Below, piece by piece: positions 36,251 to 45,316 of a stretch of DNA of 64,000 nucleotides. Made by a program: the position numbers and the translations under genes. The stretch lies in assembly GCA_934155625.1 (NCBI GenBank), contig CAKPHD010000002.1, positions 1 through 64,000 on the forward strand, read 5' to 3'. The stretch is from an uncultured Clostridia bacterium (GTDB lineage: Bacteria; Bacillota; Clostridia; TANB77; CAG-508). Under the pieces are notes generated by a model. It made no database searches. It saw only the letters and a program-made list of their open reading frames with translations, and was not told the DNA's origin. Numbering within the stretch: the first letter of the stretch is position 1; every line of letters starts with the position of its first letter.

Positions 36251-36405
36251 TCTTCAAAATTAATAATATATTGTTTTGAGATACCACGTAAGCGACCAAA
36301 CGAGCTTATGCGAGTGCGATATGGAGCAATCTACATACTAATATTTTTATATGAAGATTGCGACAGCAAGGTATAAAAAAACAATATATTATTAATTTTG
36401 AAAGA
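36251..36405 (+). repeat. Palindromic repeat element, family A copy 2
   Basis: The terminal inverted repeats extend to about 27 bp here (TCTTCAAAATTAATAATAT.. and its complement with one extra base). Internal sequence matches the other copies: ACGTAAGCGACCAAACGAGC, GTGCGATATGGAGCAATCT and GATTGCGACAGCAAGGTAT. It lies just upstream of the T4SS-2 VirB4 operon. Confidence 0.85.
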
Positions 36406-36444
36406 TGTATTTAATAACAATGAATTATAACTTAAAAAGTTTGG

Positions 36445-36469
36445 TGTCGTTTTTTGTCGAACGATTTTT
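36445..36469 (+). promoter_or_regulatory. Tandem TGTCG sites (Spo0A-box-like) before T4SS-2
   Basis: TGTCGTT (36445) and TGTCGAA (36455) are 10 bp apart and followed by CGATTTTT, matching the minus-strand site at 1306-1330 at 21 of 25 positions. They end two bases before the -35 of the operon promoter, a position suited to an activator such as Spo0A (inference). Confidence 0.5.
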
Positions 36470-36470
36470 C

Positions 36471-36499
36471 TTGCAATTAAGTTAAAAACAGTGTATAAT
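36471..36499 (+). promoter_or_regulatory. Promoter of the T4SS-2 VirB4 operon
   Basis: TTGCAA (36471-36476), 17 bp, TATAAT (36494-36499), about 50 bp before the first gene. Confidence 0.7.
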
Positions 36500-36548
36500 A
36501 ATTTAGCAATGGATAATAATGGAGAAAAAATATAGGAGGTGAGAAAGA

Positions 36549-37085
36549 ATAAAATCAATACAAAAATGGATACCGATGGAAAAATGTCTAGAAAAAGGAA
36601 TTATAAAAATAGAAAAAAATAAATATATAAAAATATTAAAAATAATTCCAATTAATTTTAATTTAAAAACACAACTAGAAAAAGAATCTATTTTAAATTC
36701 ATATAAAATATTTTTAAAAACTTGTAATTTTGATATGCAAATTTTAATTCAAAGTAAAAAAGAAGATTTTAGTAATCATATAGAAAATATTCAAAATATT
36801 TCCCAAAAAGAAAAAAATAAAATAATAAAAAAATATTCAGAAGAATATATTAAATTTATAAAAGAAAAAAATAATAAAAATAAATCTGCATCAAAAAATA
36901 TTTATTTAATAATTAAAAATAATTCAGAAAATTTAGAAGAAAATATTATTCAAGAATTAAATGAAAAATATTTTAAAATAAAAGACTGTTTAATTAGATG
37001 TGGAAATATTGTTCAAGAATGTGATAAAGAAGAAATAAAAAATATTTTATTTTCATTTTTAAATTTAAAAAAATTTTTAGATTAA
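36549..37085 (+). CDS. VirB4 N-terminal-like protein of T4SS-2, apparent ATA start
   Basis: GGAGG at 36535-36539 lies 9 nt before ATA 36549. The frame is closed by TGA at 36540 and the first ATG (36576) has no ribosome site. From ATA the product is 178 residues and starts KSIQKWIPMEKCLEKGIIKI, a plausible conserved beginning that ATG 36576 would cut off. The following IIPINFNLK and FLKTCNFDMQILIQSKKED resemble VirB4/TraC N-terminal domains, as in the larger 401-aa T4SS-1 protein. It is the first gene of an operon with virB4. Function as a VirB4 partner is inferred. Confidence 0.75.
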   Translation: MKSIQKWIPMEKCLEKGIIKIEKNKYIKILKIIPINFNLKTQLEKESILNSYKIFLKTCNFDMQILIQSKKEDFSNHIENIQNISQKEKNKIIKKYSEEYIKFIKEKNNKNKSASKNIYLIIKNNSENLEENIIQELNEKYFKIKDCLIRCGNIVQECDKEEIKNILFSFLNLKKFLD

Positions 37086-37105
37086 AAAATAAGGAGGCGA
37101 ATTAA

Positions 37106-39001
37106 ATAAATAAAAAAACAGAAAATAAATTAATTAATAATAATAAAATAAAAAATAATAAATTAATTAAAAATAATAATAAAATAATAAATAATAAAAT
37201 AATTAAAAATAAATTAAATAATTATTTAAATAAAAAAAATAAATTAAAAATAAATGAAGGATTTTTTAATGAAAAAGATTTTATTTCACCATCATATATT
37301 AATTTAAATAATCCAAAATTTTTAGAGATTGATGATTATTTTTATTCAGGAATAATTATTGTAAATTATAATAGAGAATATAATGATTTAATTTTAAAAT
37401 CATTAATAGAAACAAATATTAATATGAATATTTCGATATTTTATGAAAAAAAAGATTCATTAAAAACATTAAAAGAATTAAGTTATAATATTGGAAATGT
37501 AGGAGTAGAACTAAAACAATTTAATGAAAATAGGCAAGATATAGATATTGCAGAATATACATATAATGATGCAAAATATATAAGAAAACAAATTCAAATA
37601 AATAATGAAGATATTTATTTTTTATATATTTATTTAAATATTTTTTCTAAAGATAAAAAAGAATTAGAATATAATTTAGATAAAATAGAAGGAATTTTAC
37701 AAAGTAAAGGCTTACAAACAAGAAGATCAAATTTTAGGCAAGAGCAATTATTTACATCATGTTTGCCATTAATGGAAAATAGTGATGACTTAAAACAAAT
37801 AGGAAAAAGGAATATTTTGACATCTGGCTTAATAAGTACATATCCATTTATTTCCTCTTCAATTGTCGAAGAAAAGGGAATTTATATAGGGAATAATATG
37901 TATAATAATTCTTTAATTTTAATAGATAGATATAATACAACAAAGTATAAAAACGCTAATATGTGCATATTTGGGACAAGTGGAGCTGGAAAATCTTTCT
38001 ATACAAAATTGCTTATTTTAAGAAATACATTATTAGGAATTGAACAATATGTAATTGATCCAGAAAGGGAATATAATACTATTGCAAAAAGACTAGATGG
38101 AACAATTATAAAATTAGGACCGACTTCTGAAAATTATATAAATATTTTTGATATTAGAAAAGAAAGTATAGAAGAAAATGAGCATGGATATTTAGCAACG
38201 AAATTAGGAAAATTAATTGGATTTTTTAATTTAATTTTTGGAGAATTAAATGAAGAGGAAAAAGCAATATTAGAAGAAAAATTAATTGAAACATATAAAA
38301 ATAAAAAAATTAATTTTAATGATAAATCTTTATATAAAAAAGGAAAATTTAAAACAACAAAAGATATGCCAATTTTAGAAGATTTATATAATAATTTAAA
38401 TGATGAAAAAACGAAAAAATTTAAAATAAAATTAATTCCATTTATTAAAGGTTCATTAAAATTTTTTAATAATTATACAAATATTGAATTAAATAAAAAA
38501 TTAATTATTGCAGATGTTTATGAATTAGGTGAAGAAAATATGAAATTTGGAATGTATTTATTTGTTGAATTATTTTGGGATAAAATAAAAATAAATAGAA
38601 AAATAAAAAAAGCAATTTATTTAGATGAAATTTGGAGATTAATTGGAGTAACATCAAATAAAGAAGTTGCAAAATTTATTTATAAAATATTTAAAACAAT
38701 TAGAAAATATGGTGGAAGTAGTGTTGCAATAACTCAAGATATTTCGGATTTATTTAGTCTTGAAAATGGTACTTACGGAAAAAGCATTTTGAATAATTCT
38801 AGTATAAAAACATTTTTTTCATTGGAAGAGGAAAATATTAAATTATTATCTCAATATTCTAATTTAACAGAAAAAGAAAAAATGGAAATAAAATCATTAA
38901 GAAGAGGAGAGTGTTTAACATTTGTTGGTGATGAACATATTTTAATAAATATTGAAGCAAGTGATTTTGAAAAAGATATCATAGAAGAAAGGAAAAATTA
39001 A
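37106..39001 (+). CDS. VirB4-family T4SS ATPase (T4SS-2), apparent ATA start
   Basis: A perfect ribosome site AAGGAGG (37091-37097) precedes ATA 37106 by 8 nt. The frame is open from there without ATG, GTG or TTG until ATG 37424, which would remove ~106 residues and has no ribosome site. The full product is 631 residues, close to the 652 of the T4SS-1 VirB4. After a ~45-residue Asn/Lys/Ile linker comes the VirB4 domain with Walker A FGTSGAGKSFYTKLL and Walker B AIYLDEIWRLIGV, then SVAITQDISDLF. It powers assembly or transport at the membrane. It overlaps nothing and the next gene starts right after its stop. Confidence 0.88.
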   Translation: MNKKTENKLINNNKIKNNKLIKNNNKIINNKIIKNKLNNYLNKKNKLKINEGFFNEKDFISPSYINLNNPKFLEIDDYFYSGIIIVNYNREYNDLILKSLIETNINMNISIFYEKKDSLKTLKELSYNIGNVGVELKQFNENRQDIDIAEYTYNDAKYIRKQIQINNEDIYFLYIYLNIFSKDKKELEYNLDKIEGILQSKGLQTRRSNFRQEQLFTSCLPLMENSDDLKQIGKRNILTSGLISTYPFISSSIVEEKGIYIGNNMYNNSLILIDRYNTTKYKNANMCIFGTSGAGKSFYTKLLILRNTLLGIEQYVIDPEREYNTIAKRLDGTIIKLGPTSENYINIFDIRKESIEENEHGYLATKLGKLIGFFNLIFGELNEEEKAILEEKLIETYKNKKINFNDKSLYKKGKFKTTKDMPILEDLYNNLNDEKTKKFKIKLIPFIKGSLKFFNNYTNIELNKKLIIADVYELGEENMKFGMYLFVELFWDKIKINRKIKKAIYLDEIWRLIGVTSNKEVAKFIYKIFKTIRKYGGSSVAITQDISDLFSLENGTYGKSILNNSSIKTFFSLEEENIKLLSQYSNLTEKEKMEIKSLRRGECLTFVGDEHILINIEASDFEKDIIEERKN

Positions 39002-39697
39002 ATGGAAATAAATAATAATATTAATTTAGAAAAATCAAATAATAATTTTTTAAATAATATTTTTGGAAAAACAATTAATGCTGCAATTGATGTTGGGCTA
39101 AGAGCAATTTTACCAGATTTAATTGAAAATCAAATAATTGATATAAAAAATTCATTATTAGAAAATGGATTAAAATCTGGAATAAATACTGCAATAAATT
39201 CCGCAATTGATTTTGGAAAAAGTGCGGCAGGAATAGTTACAGGAAATTTCGAAAATATTAATCAGGTAAAAATAGCTATTGGGAATGGAGGTATTGTTGA
39301 CAATATATCAACTGTATTAGATAAAGTAATAAATACAGTATATCAAAAAGGATATATAAATAAAAATACTAAAAATTTAATAAAAAATGGAAAAAATATA
39401 TTATTAAATAATGTTTCGAATAATATAAAAAATAAATTAGAAGAACAGTCAAACGCTGTTGAAAAATTAGAAAAATATTTAAATAATTGGAAAATATCAT
39501 ATAATAAAAAGGATTTTTCAAGCATGGAAAAAATATATAATAAAATTGAAGAACAATCACAAAAAATAATTCCATTAGAAAATATTATTAATGAAACAAA
39601 ACAAATAAAAGCTATTCATAATTTAATAAAAAATAATGGACAAAATTTTAATATTACTAAAGAGGAAGAAAGATTAGCTAATAATTTAGCAAGCTAA
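39002..39697 (+). CDS. Unknown 231-aa protein co-expressed with T4SS-2 VirB4
   Basis: The start codon follows the virB4 stop with no gap. No family is recognised. The N-terminal half (about 20-110) is mildly hydrophobic with small residues (INAAIDVGLRAILPDLIE, GIVTGNFENINQVKIAIGNG) and could insert in or lie on a membrane. The C-terminal half is a charged helical region (VEKLEKYLNNWKISYNKKD). No signal peptide or enzymatic motif is visible. Position suggests a T4SS-2 accessory protein or transported substrate; both are speculation. A terminator follows. Confidence 0.75.
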   Translation: MEINNNINLEKSNNNFLNNIFGKTINAAIDVGLRAILPDLIENQIIDIKNSLLENGLKSGINTAINSAIDFGKSAAGIVTGNFENINQVKIAIGNGGIVDNISTVLDKVINTVYQKGYINKNTKNLIKNGKNILLNNVSNNIKNKLEEQSNAVEKLEKYLNNWKISYNKKDFSSMEKIYNKIEEQSQKIIPLENIINETKQIKAIHNLIKNNGQNFNITKEEERLANNLAS

Positions 39698-39705
39698 AAT
39701 GACAT

Positions 39706-39740
39706 TAAAAATACATGCAAAAAAATGCATGTATTTTTAA
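39706..39740. terminator. Bidirectional terminator between the 231-aa gene and xre
   Basis: AAAAATACATGC pairs with GCATGTATTTTT (39707-39738), with T/A runs on both sides. Confidence 0.8.
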
Positions 39741-39749
39741 TAAATATTT

Positions 39750-40100
39750 TTATTCATTTTCTTCAGCTAATTTTTTACAAAATTCATTTGAATACATAAC
39801 AATGTGATAAATAAAATCAGATGTTGTTGCGGAATTTACAGTTAAAATATTATTTATTTTTTGTATTGTTTCATTATTTGATTTATTTCCAAAGAGTAAA
39901 TAATCAGCAGAAACACCTGTATATTTTACAACTTTCTTTAAAGTTTTTACACTTAATGAACGTTCTCCTCTTTCTATTTGTCCTAAAAATGAGTCTGTAA
40001 TATCTATTTTTTCAGAGAATTGTTCTCTCGTCATATGCATACTTTCTCTTATTCCACGTAATCTTTCTCCTATTTCAATATCTTCATTATTAAATTGCAT
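39750..40100 (-). CDS. Xre-family transcriptional regulator
   Basis: This 116-residue protein has an N-terminal Cro/CI helix-turn-helix (about 10-65, LRGIRESMHMTREQFSEKI and FLGQIERGERSLSVKTLKK) and a C-terminal helical part of unknown ligand. It is antisense to its neighbours, between the T4SS-2 VirB4 operon and gyrA, and divergent from a small ORF. An imperfect palindrome in the shared upstream region may be its operator. A role in controlling T4SS-2 is plausible from position only. Confidence 0.85.
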   Translation of the reverse strand: MQFNNEDIEIGERLRGIRESMHMTREQFSEKIDITDSFLGQIERGERSLSVKTLKKVVKYTGVSADYLLFGNKSNNETIQKINNILTVNSATTSDFIYHIVMYSNEFCKKLAEENE

Positions 40101-40134
40101 ATACTCACCTCGCCAACTTTTTTTATATTATATA

Positions 40135-40148
40135 TTGAAAATTGTCAA
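40135..40148. promoter_or_regulatory. Candidate operator between xre and the 68-aa gene
   Basis: TTGAAAATTGTCAA is a 14-bp palindrome with two mismatched positions. It includes a minus-strand TTGACA that could be the xre -35, as expected for an autoregulatory Xre site. Confidence 0.35.
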
Positions 40149-40241
40149 CTTATAATAAGCAAAAAGCGTATATTTAATTTGTACAAAAATAATGAATTAA
40201 ATTATAAAATATGGCAAAATTAAATATCATGGAGGTGGAGC

Positions 40242-40448
40242 ATGATTGATGATGAAATATTAAATCAAATTTTTGAAAATAATTTAGAAAAAATTGAAGA
40301 AAATATTTATGAAGAATATCATAAAAGAGTAAAAAGTATAAAAAATCAAGAAGAAAAGGACAATATAAAAATGAATATTATAAGTGAATTATATTATAAA
40401 CAAGGATTTAAAGACGGAGTAAAATTTGTGCTTAAAAACATAAAATAA
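40242..40448 (+). CDS. Small hypothetical acidic protein (68 aa)
   Basis: ATG 40242 follows GGAGGTGG at about 5 nt, a strong ribosome site that supports expression. The 68 residues are helical, Glu/Lys-rich and end with ELYYKQGFKDGVKFVLKNIK, a pattern seen in small helical proteins of mobile or regulatory loci. No family is recognised. It is divergent from xre and 78 bp before gyrA, which has its own promoter. Function unknown. Confidence 0.6.
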   Translation: MIDDEILNQIFENNLEKIEENIYEEYHKRVKSIKNQEEKDNIKMNIISELYYKQGFKDGVKFVLKNIK

Positions 40449-40461
40449 TTGCCCAAAAACC

Positions 40462-40490
40462 TTGCAAAATAAGGATTAGTGTAATATAAT
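40462..40490 (+). promoter_or_regulatory. gyrA promoter
   Basis: TTGCAA (40462-40467), 17 bp, TATAAT (40485-40490), 36 bp before gyrA. It is the same pair of hexamers as the T4SS-2 VirB4 operon promoter. Confidence 0.65.
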
Positions 40491-40526
40491 ACAAATGGAA
40501 AATATAAAAGAAAGAGGTAGAAAACT

Positions 40527-42974
40527 ATGGATGAAAGACAAGATGGAAATATAATAAAAAGAGACATTGAAGAAGAAATGAAAACTGCCTATATCGATTA
40601 TGCAATGAGCGTAATTGTATCAAGAGCTTTGCCAGATGTAAGAGATGGTTTAAAGCCTGTACATAGAAGAATATTATATGCTATGCATGAAGATGGAATT
40701 ACATCAGACAAGCCATATAGGAAATGTGCTAATACTGTAGGGTCTGTATTAGGAAGATATCATCCACATGGTGATGCATCTGTATATGATGCTATGGTAA
40801 GAATGGCACAAGACTTTTCAATGAGATATATGTTGATAGATGGACATGGAAATTTTGGTTCTATAGATGGTGATGGAGCTGCAGCAATGAGGTATACTGA
40901 AGCAAGAATGTCAAAAATAGCTGAGCAAATGTTAGTTGACATCGAAAAAAATACAGTTGACTTTATGCCAAACTATGATGATAGATTACAAGAACCAACA
41001 GTATTACCAGCTAAAATTCCAGCATTATTAGTAAATGGTTCATCTGGTATAGCCGTAGGTATGGCAACAAATATACCACCACATAATTTAACAGAAGTCA
41101 TAAATGGAATTATCAAAATAATTGATGATGATAATGTATCAGATGATGATTTAATAAAAATAATTAAAGGTCCTGATTTCCCAACAGGAGGTATGATTCT
41201 TGGATTAGAAGGTATTAAAGAAGCATACAAAACAGGTAGAGGAAAAATTACAATGAGAGCTGAAGCTGAGATAGAAGAAATGAGTGGAAATAAACATAGA
41301 ATTATTGTTACATCATTACCATATCAAGTAAATAAAGCTCGTTTAATTGAAAATATTGCCAGATTAGCAAGAGAAAAAAGAATTGAAGGAATTTCTGAAA
41401 TGCGTGATGAATCTGACAGAAAAGAAAAAGTAAGAATTGTAATGGAACTTAAAAGAGATGCAAATCCTCAAGTAGTATTAAATCAATTATATAAAAATAC
41501 ACAAATGCAAGATACATTTGGTGTAATAATGTTAGCATTAGTTGATGGGGAACCAAAAGTTTTAACATTAAGACAATGCTTAGATTGTTATATTGATCAT
41601 AGAAAAACAGTTATTTTACGTAGAACACAATTCGATTTAGATAAAGCACTTGCAAGAGCTCACATATTAGAAGGTTTAAGAATAGCTATTGATAATATAG
41701 ATGAAGTAATTGCAATAATTCGTAGCTCATATGATGATGCTAAAGAAAGATTAATTGAAAGATTTGGATTAACAGATATTCAAGCACAAGCAATATTAGA
41801 TATGAGATTAAAAACATTATCAGGATTGCAACGTGAAAAGATTGAAGAAGAATACAAACAATTAATGGAATTAATAGAACATTTAAGAGCAATTTTAAAT
41901 AGTGAAAGATTAGTATTTGATATCATAAAAGAAGAACTTATCGAAATTAGAGATAAATTCGGAGATGATAGAAAAACTAAAATTGTTGCTGCTGAAGGTG
42001 AAATTGACTTAGATGATTTAATAAAAGAAGAACAAACAGTTATTGCTTTAACACATTTTGGATATATTAAGAGAATGCCAATTGATACATATAGAAGTCA
42101 AAAACGTGGAGGAAAGGGAATAACAGGAATTGCAACAAGAGAAGAAGATTTTGTTAAACAAATATTTACAGCTTCAACTCATGATACAATTTTATTCTTT
42201 ACTAATAAAGGTAAATTATATAAACTAAGAGGATACGAAGTTCCAGAAGCAGGTAGAACTGCTAGGGGAACTGCAATTGTAAACTTATTAAGTTTAGATG
42301 CAGGAGAAAAAGTATCTGCAGTTATACCAATTCAAAACTTTGCAGAAGGTAAGTATTTACTAATGGCAACAAAGAATGGATTAATAAAGAAAACTGCACT
42401 TGCTGAATATAATTCTGCTCGTAAAACAGGGTTACAAGGTATAACATTAAAAGAAGATGATGAACTTATTGCTGTTAGATTAACAGATGGTGAAGATAAT
42501 GTTGTATTAGTTACAAGAAATGGTATGTGTATTACCTTTGATGAAAAAGATGTACGTCCAATAGGAAGAGTTTCTCAAGGGGTTATCGGAATTAGAATTG
42601 ATGAAGATGACGAAGTTATTGGAATGGAATCAATCATTGCAGGTGGAAAAGCAACATTACTTGCAATCACTGAAAACGGATTTGGAAAGAGAACAGAACT
42701 TGACGAATATAGAGTTCAAATTCGTGGAGGTAAAGGAGTAATAACATATAAAGTAACTCAAAAAACAGGTAAATTAGTTGGTGCAAGAATTGCAACTGAT
42801 GATGAAGATGTAATGCTTATAACTGACAAAGGAACTATAATAAGATTAAAAGTTAAAGATATTAGCGTTTTAGGACGTTCAACACAAGGTGTTACTTTAA
42901 TGAGAACAACAGATGGTGGAAGAGTTGTAAGTATGGAAACATTAACTCCAGAAATTGCTGAAGTAGAAGAATAA
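40527..42974 (+). CDS. gyrA: DNA gyrase subunit A
   Basis: This 815-residue protein has the catalytic tyrosine in AAAMRYTEARMSK near residue 128, the breakage-reunion domain and a C-terminal beta-pinwheel. The GyrA-box SQKRGGKGITGI identifies gyrase rather than topoisomerase IV. It cuts and rejoins DNA during supercoiling with GyrB. It is separated from gyrB by T4SS-2 genes and has its own promoter and terminator. Length is typical. Confidence 0.96.
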   Translation: MDERQDGNIIKRDIEEEMKTAYIDYAMSVIVSRALPDVRDGLKPVHRRILYAMHEDGITSDKPYRKCANTVGSVLGRYHPHGDASVYDAMVRMAQDFSMRYMLIDGHGNFGSIDGDGAAAMRYTEARMSKIAEQMLVDIEKNTVDFMPNYDDRLQEPTVLPAKIPALLVNGSSGIAVGMATNIPPHNLTEVINGIIKIIDDDNVSDDDLIKIIKGPDFPTGGMILGLEGIKEAYKTGRGKITMRAEAEIEEMSGNKHRIIVTSLPYQVNKARLIENIARLAREKRIEGISEMRDESDRKEKVRIVMELKRDANPQVVLNQLYKNTQMQDTFGVIMLALVDGEPKVLTLRQCLDCYIDHRKTVILRRTQFDLDKALARAHILEGLRIAIDNIDEVIAIIRSSYDDAKERLIERFGLTDIQAQAILDMRLKTLSGLQREKIEEEYKQLMELIEHLRAILNSERLVFDIIKEELIEIRDKFGDDRKTKIVAAEGEIDLDDLIKEEQTVIALTHFGYIKRMPIDTYRSQKRGGKGITGIATREEDFVKQIFTASTHDTILFFTNKGKLYKLRGYEVPEAGRTARGTAIVNLLSLDAGEKVSAVIPIQNFAEGKYLLMATKNGLIKKTALAEYNSARKTGLQGITLKEDDELIAVRLTDGEDNVVLVTRNGMCITFDEKDVRPIGRVSQGVIGIRIDEDDEVIGMESIIAGGKATLLAITENGFGKRTELDEYRVQIRGGKGVITYKVTQKTGKLVGARIATDDEDVMLITDKGTIIRLKVKDISVLGRSTQGVTLMRTTDGGRVVSMETLTPEIAEVEE

Positions 42975-42984
42975 AAATATAATA

Positions 42985-43025
42985 AAAAAGAAGTACTAAA
43001 TATAAATTTTAGTATTTCTTTTTTT
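42985..43025 (+). terminator. Intrinsic terminator after gyrA
   Basis: AAGAAGTACTAAA pairs with TTTAGTATTTCTT, followed by T6. Confidence 0.8.
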
Positions 43026-43041
43026 GTAGAAAATTTTATAT

Positions 43042-43085
43042 AAAAAAGCAAGATAAAAATAATATTTTATTTTTATGCTTTTTTG
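43042..43085 (-). terminator. Intrinsic terminator after the helicase-loader gene
   Basis: AAAAAAGCA..ATAAAAAT pairs with ATTTTTAT..GCTTTTTT around a short loop; it serves the minus-strand dnaD-dnaI operon. Confidence 0.65.
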
Positions 43086-43091
43086 TCTAAA

Positions 43092-44102
43092 TTAATGTCT
43101 TGCCTTAAATCTTAAATCATCACCAAAGAAATAGTAAATGTCATAAAATCCAGCAATACGAGAACCTATACGTTCTTCATAATTTTTAAAAATATTATTA
43201 ATATTTAAATTAGTTGAAATTATAGTTTTAGTTACTTTATTATTTAGATTAAGTAAACGTGTATTTAAAATAGTAAATAACTCACTTAATTTCATACTAT
43301 TTAAACATTCTGTTCCAAGATCATCAATAATTAATAAATCTGCTTCTAAAACATTTTTATAAAAATCATCTTGTTTTGAATTTTTATATTTATTCATTTT
43401 ATTATCAATAACAGTTTCTAATAAAACAGGAGCTGTTTGATAAAGTACATTTTTTCCATTTTTTATTAATTCATTTGCAATACAATTGCTCATAAAAGTT
43501 TTTCCTAATCCAGTATTTCCTGTAAACAATAAATTTTTGGTATCAGGATTGTCAAAATTTTGTACAAATTCAATACATTTTGCTTTTATTGTAAGAATAT
43601 TTTGACGTGGTGAAATATTTAATTTATATTTTTCAGGTTCAATATTATCTGAAAAAATATTAGGATTAAATGTTTCAAAATTTTCTTTTCCTAAATTAGA
43701 AATATTTGATTTATTATAAGATATATCTAATAATTTTTGCCTTAAACAAGGGCATAAAACAGATGCTGAATTTTCGGATTGAATATATCCAGTATCTTTA
43801 CAAATATTACATTCATAATGAGGTTCTAAATAATCATTAGATATATTGTTTTCTTTTAATATTTTTTCTTTTTCTTCTTTTAAATTTGCAACTTTTAAAT
43901 TTAAGTTATTAATAGATTGAGAGTCACCTTTTAATATATTTTTTGCAGTGTTTATTGCAAACATATTTAATTCAGATTCTATTTCTTGCAAACGAGGAAA
44001 TTTACTATAAAGTTCAGTTTTCCTTGCATCCAAATCAAGTTCTGCTTTACGTTTTTTGTGATCATATTCTAATAATAATTTAGATAAAATTTCGTTAGAC
44101 AT
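43092..44102 (-). CDS. Primosomal helicase loader, DnaI/DnaC-like AAA+ ATPase
   Basis: This 336-residue protein has a coiled N-terminal part, a cysteine cluster CNICKDTG...CPC near residues 105-130 that may bind zinc, and a C-terminal AAA+ domain with Walker A LFTGNTGLGKTFMSNCIA and Walker B LLIIDDLGTE. DnaI-type loaders place the replicative helicase at the origin. It overlaps the dnaD-like gene by 8 bp. That pairing and the origin location support a replication-initiation role; IstB-type transposition ATPases are the main alternative but no transposase is near. Confidence 0.87.
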   Translation of the reverse strand: MSNEILSKLLLEYDHKKRKAELDLDARKTELYSKFPRLQEIESELNMFAINTAKNILKGDSQSINNLNLKVANLKEEKEKILKENNISNDYLEPHYECNICKDTGYIQSENSASVLCPCLRQKLLDISYNKSNISNLGKENFETFNPNIFSDNIEPEKYKLNISPRQNILTIKAKCIEFVQNFDNPDTKNLLFTGNTGLGKTFMSNCIANELIKNGKNVLYQTAPVLLETVIDNKMNKYKNSKQDDFYKNVLEADLLIIDDLGTECLNSMKLSELFTILNTRLLNLNNKVTKTIISTNLNINNIFKNYEERIGSRIAGFYDIYYFFGDDLRFKARH

Positions 44103-45150
44103 TTATATCTCCTTCAATATTTGAAAATGGTGAAGCTGAAACTTTTTGATCATTTACATTTGAATTATTTGGAAATTCAGTTGGTGAAATCCCAGAGTTT
44201 GCATATAAAAATGCTAAATTATCATATTGTCTTTGATCAAAAGAAGCTTTAGCAACTTGTTTTTCTAATTTCTTTGTATCTTTCTTTTGTTTATTACGTT
44301 GTTCAATAAATGCAAGAATTTCATCCGGATTTTTTAAGTTTCTATCATGCCAATCTGTAATAATATTGTTGAAATATTCAAATGTTGTGTTGGCTTTAAA
44401 TAAAGTTCTTTTTAGTGCAATTTCAATAACATTTAAGTCATACCCAAAGTCAATTACCCATTTTTCAATATAAGCTTCTTCATATTGAGTAAGTGATTGT
44501 TTTCCAAGTTTTTTTGCAATTGCTTTTTTAATTTTCATTAATTTTTCTTGTTTTTGATAATATAAATCTAAATCATTCCATGTTTCGATTTTATTATTTC
44601 CCCAAGCTTCTGCAACTTTTTGGACATATTTTTGATGAAGTGCAGAACGTTTAAAACAATAATCAAAAAGTGCTATCATAACTTGGTCATCAAAATTATA
44701 TTTTGTGAACCATAAATCAATATCATTATACCAAGATGGTCCCATGATTCCTTGAAAATATGCATTATTTATGTGATCTATAACTTTTGCTCGTGCTTTA
44801 TTTTTTGCAACATCTGCAACTTTTTCAGGGGACATTGTTAAGTTAGGCTTATATAATTTATTTAGTGTTTGTTCTTGCAAATTAGATACAATATAACCAG
44901 TTGTTTTTCTTATTATTAAATCGTTTGATTCTAAATATGAGATTGCATCATTTATTTCTTTTAATGGTAATGCTAATTTTTTTGATAAATCATTTAATCT
45001 TATGTCTTTTTTATATTTTGATAGAAATACCATATATAAATATACTTTTACACTATTTGCTGGCATTTGTGATAAATATTCTGCAAAAAAGATGTCTGGA
45101 ATCATTGTTTCTGAGAACAATAATGGTATTTCTGGCTGCTCTAACTTCAT
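44095..45150 (-). CDS. DnaD-domain replication initiation protein
   Basis: The start chosen is ATG 45150 (MKLEQPEIPLLFSETMIPD), 9 nt after a GGGGGG/AGGGG ribosome site; the longer frame to 45177 runs through that site. The 351-residue protein has a winged-helix N-terminus (about 35-100) and two DnaD-like helical domains, the second with AYIEKWVIDFGYDLNVIEIAL and FEYFNNIITDWHDRNLKNPDEI. DnaD/DnaB-type proteins recruit the helicase and loader to DnaA-bound oriC. It overlaps the loader gene. Confidence 0.87.
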   Translation of the reverse strand: MKLEQPEIPLLFSETMIPDIFFAEYLSQMPANSVKVYLYMVFLSKYKKDIRLNDLSKKLALPLKEINDAISYLESNDLIIRKTTGYIVSNLQEQTLNKLYKPNLTMSPEKVADVAKNKARAKVIDHINNAYFQGIMGPSWYNDIDLWFTKYNFDDQVMIALFDYCFKRSALHQKYVQKVAEAWGNNKIETWNDLDLYYQKQEKLMKIKKAIAKKLGKQSLTQYEEAYIEKWVIDFGYDLNVIEIALKRTLFKANTTFEYFNNIITDWHDRNLKNPDEILAFIEQRNKQKKDTKKLEKQVAKASFDQRQYDNLAFLYANSGISPTEFPNNSNVNDQKVSASPFSNIEGDINV

Positions 45151-45227
45151 TTTTTTATTCCCCCCTAAAAGGAACAAATATAGCTTATATAATTTTAAAC
45201 TAATTTTCCCCCGTAAAACTAAAATGA

Positions 45228-45256
45228 ATTATATATAATTTGAGAGAAAAAATCAA
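45228..45256 (-). promoter_or_regulatory. Promoter of the dnaD-helicase loader operon
   Basis: On the minus strand TTGATT (45251-45256), 17 bp, TATAAT (45228-45233). Confidence 0.55.
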
Positions 45257-45316
45257 GTGGAAAATGAAAAAATGACAGCATAATTTGTTACATAAATTCT
45301 TGTATAATAAATAGAA

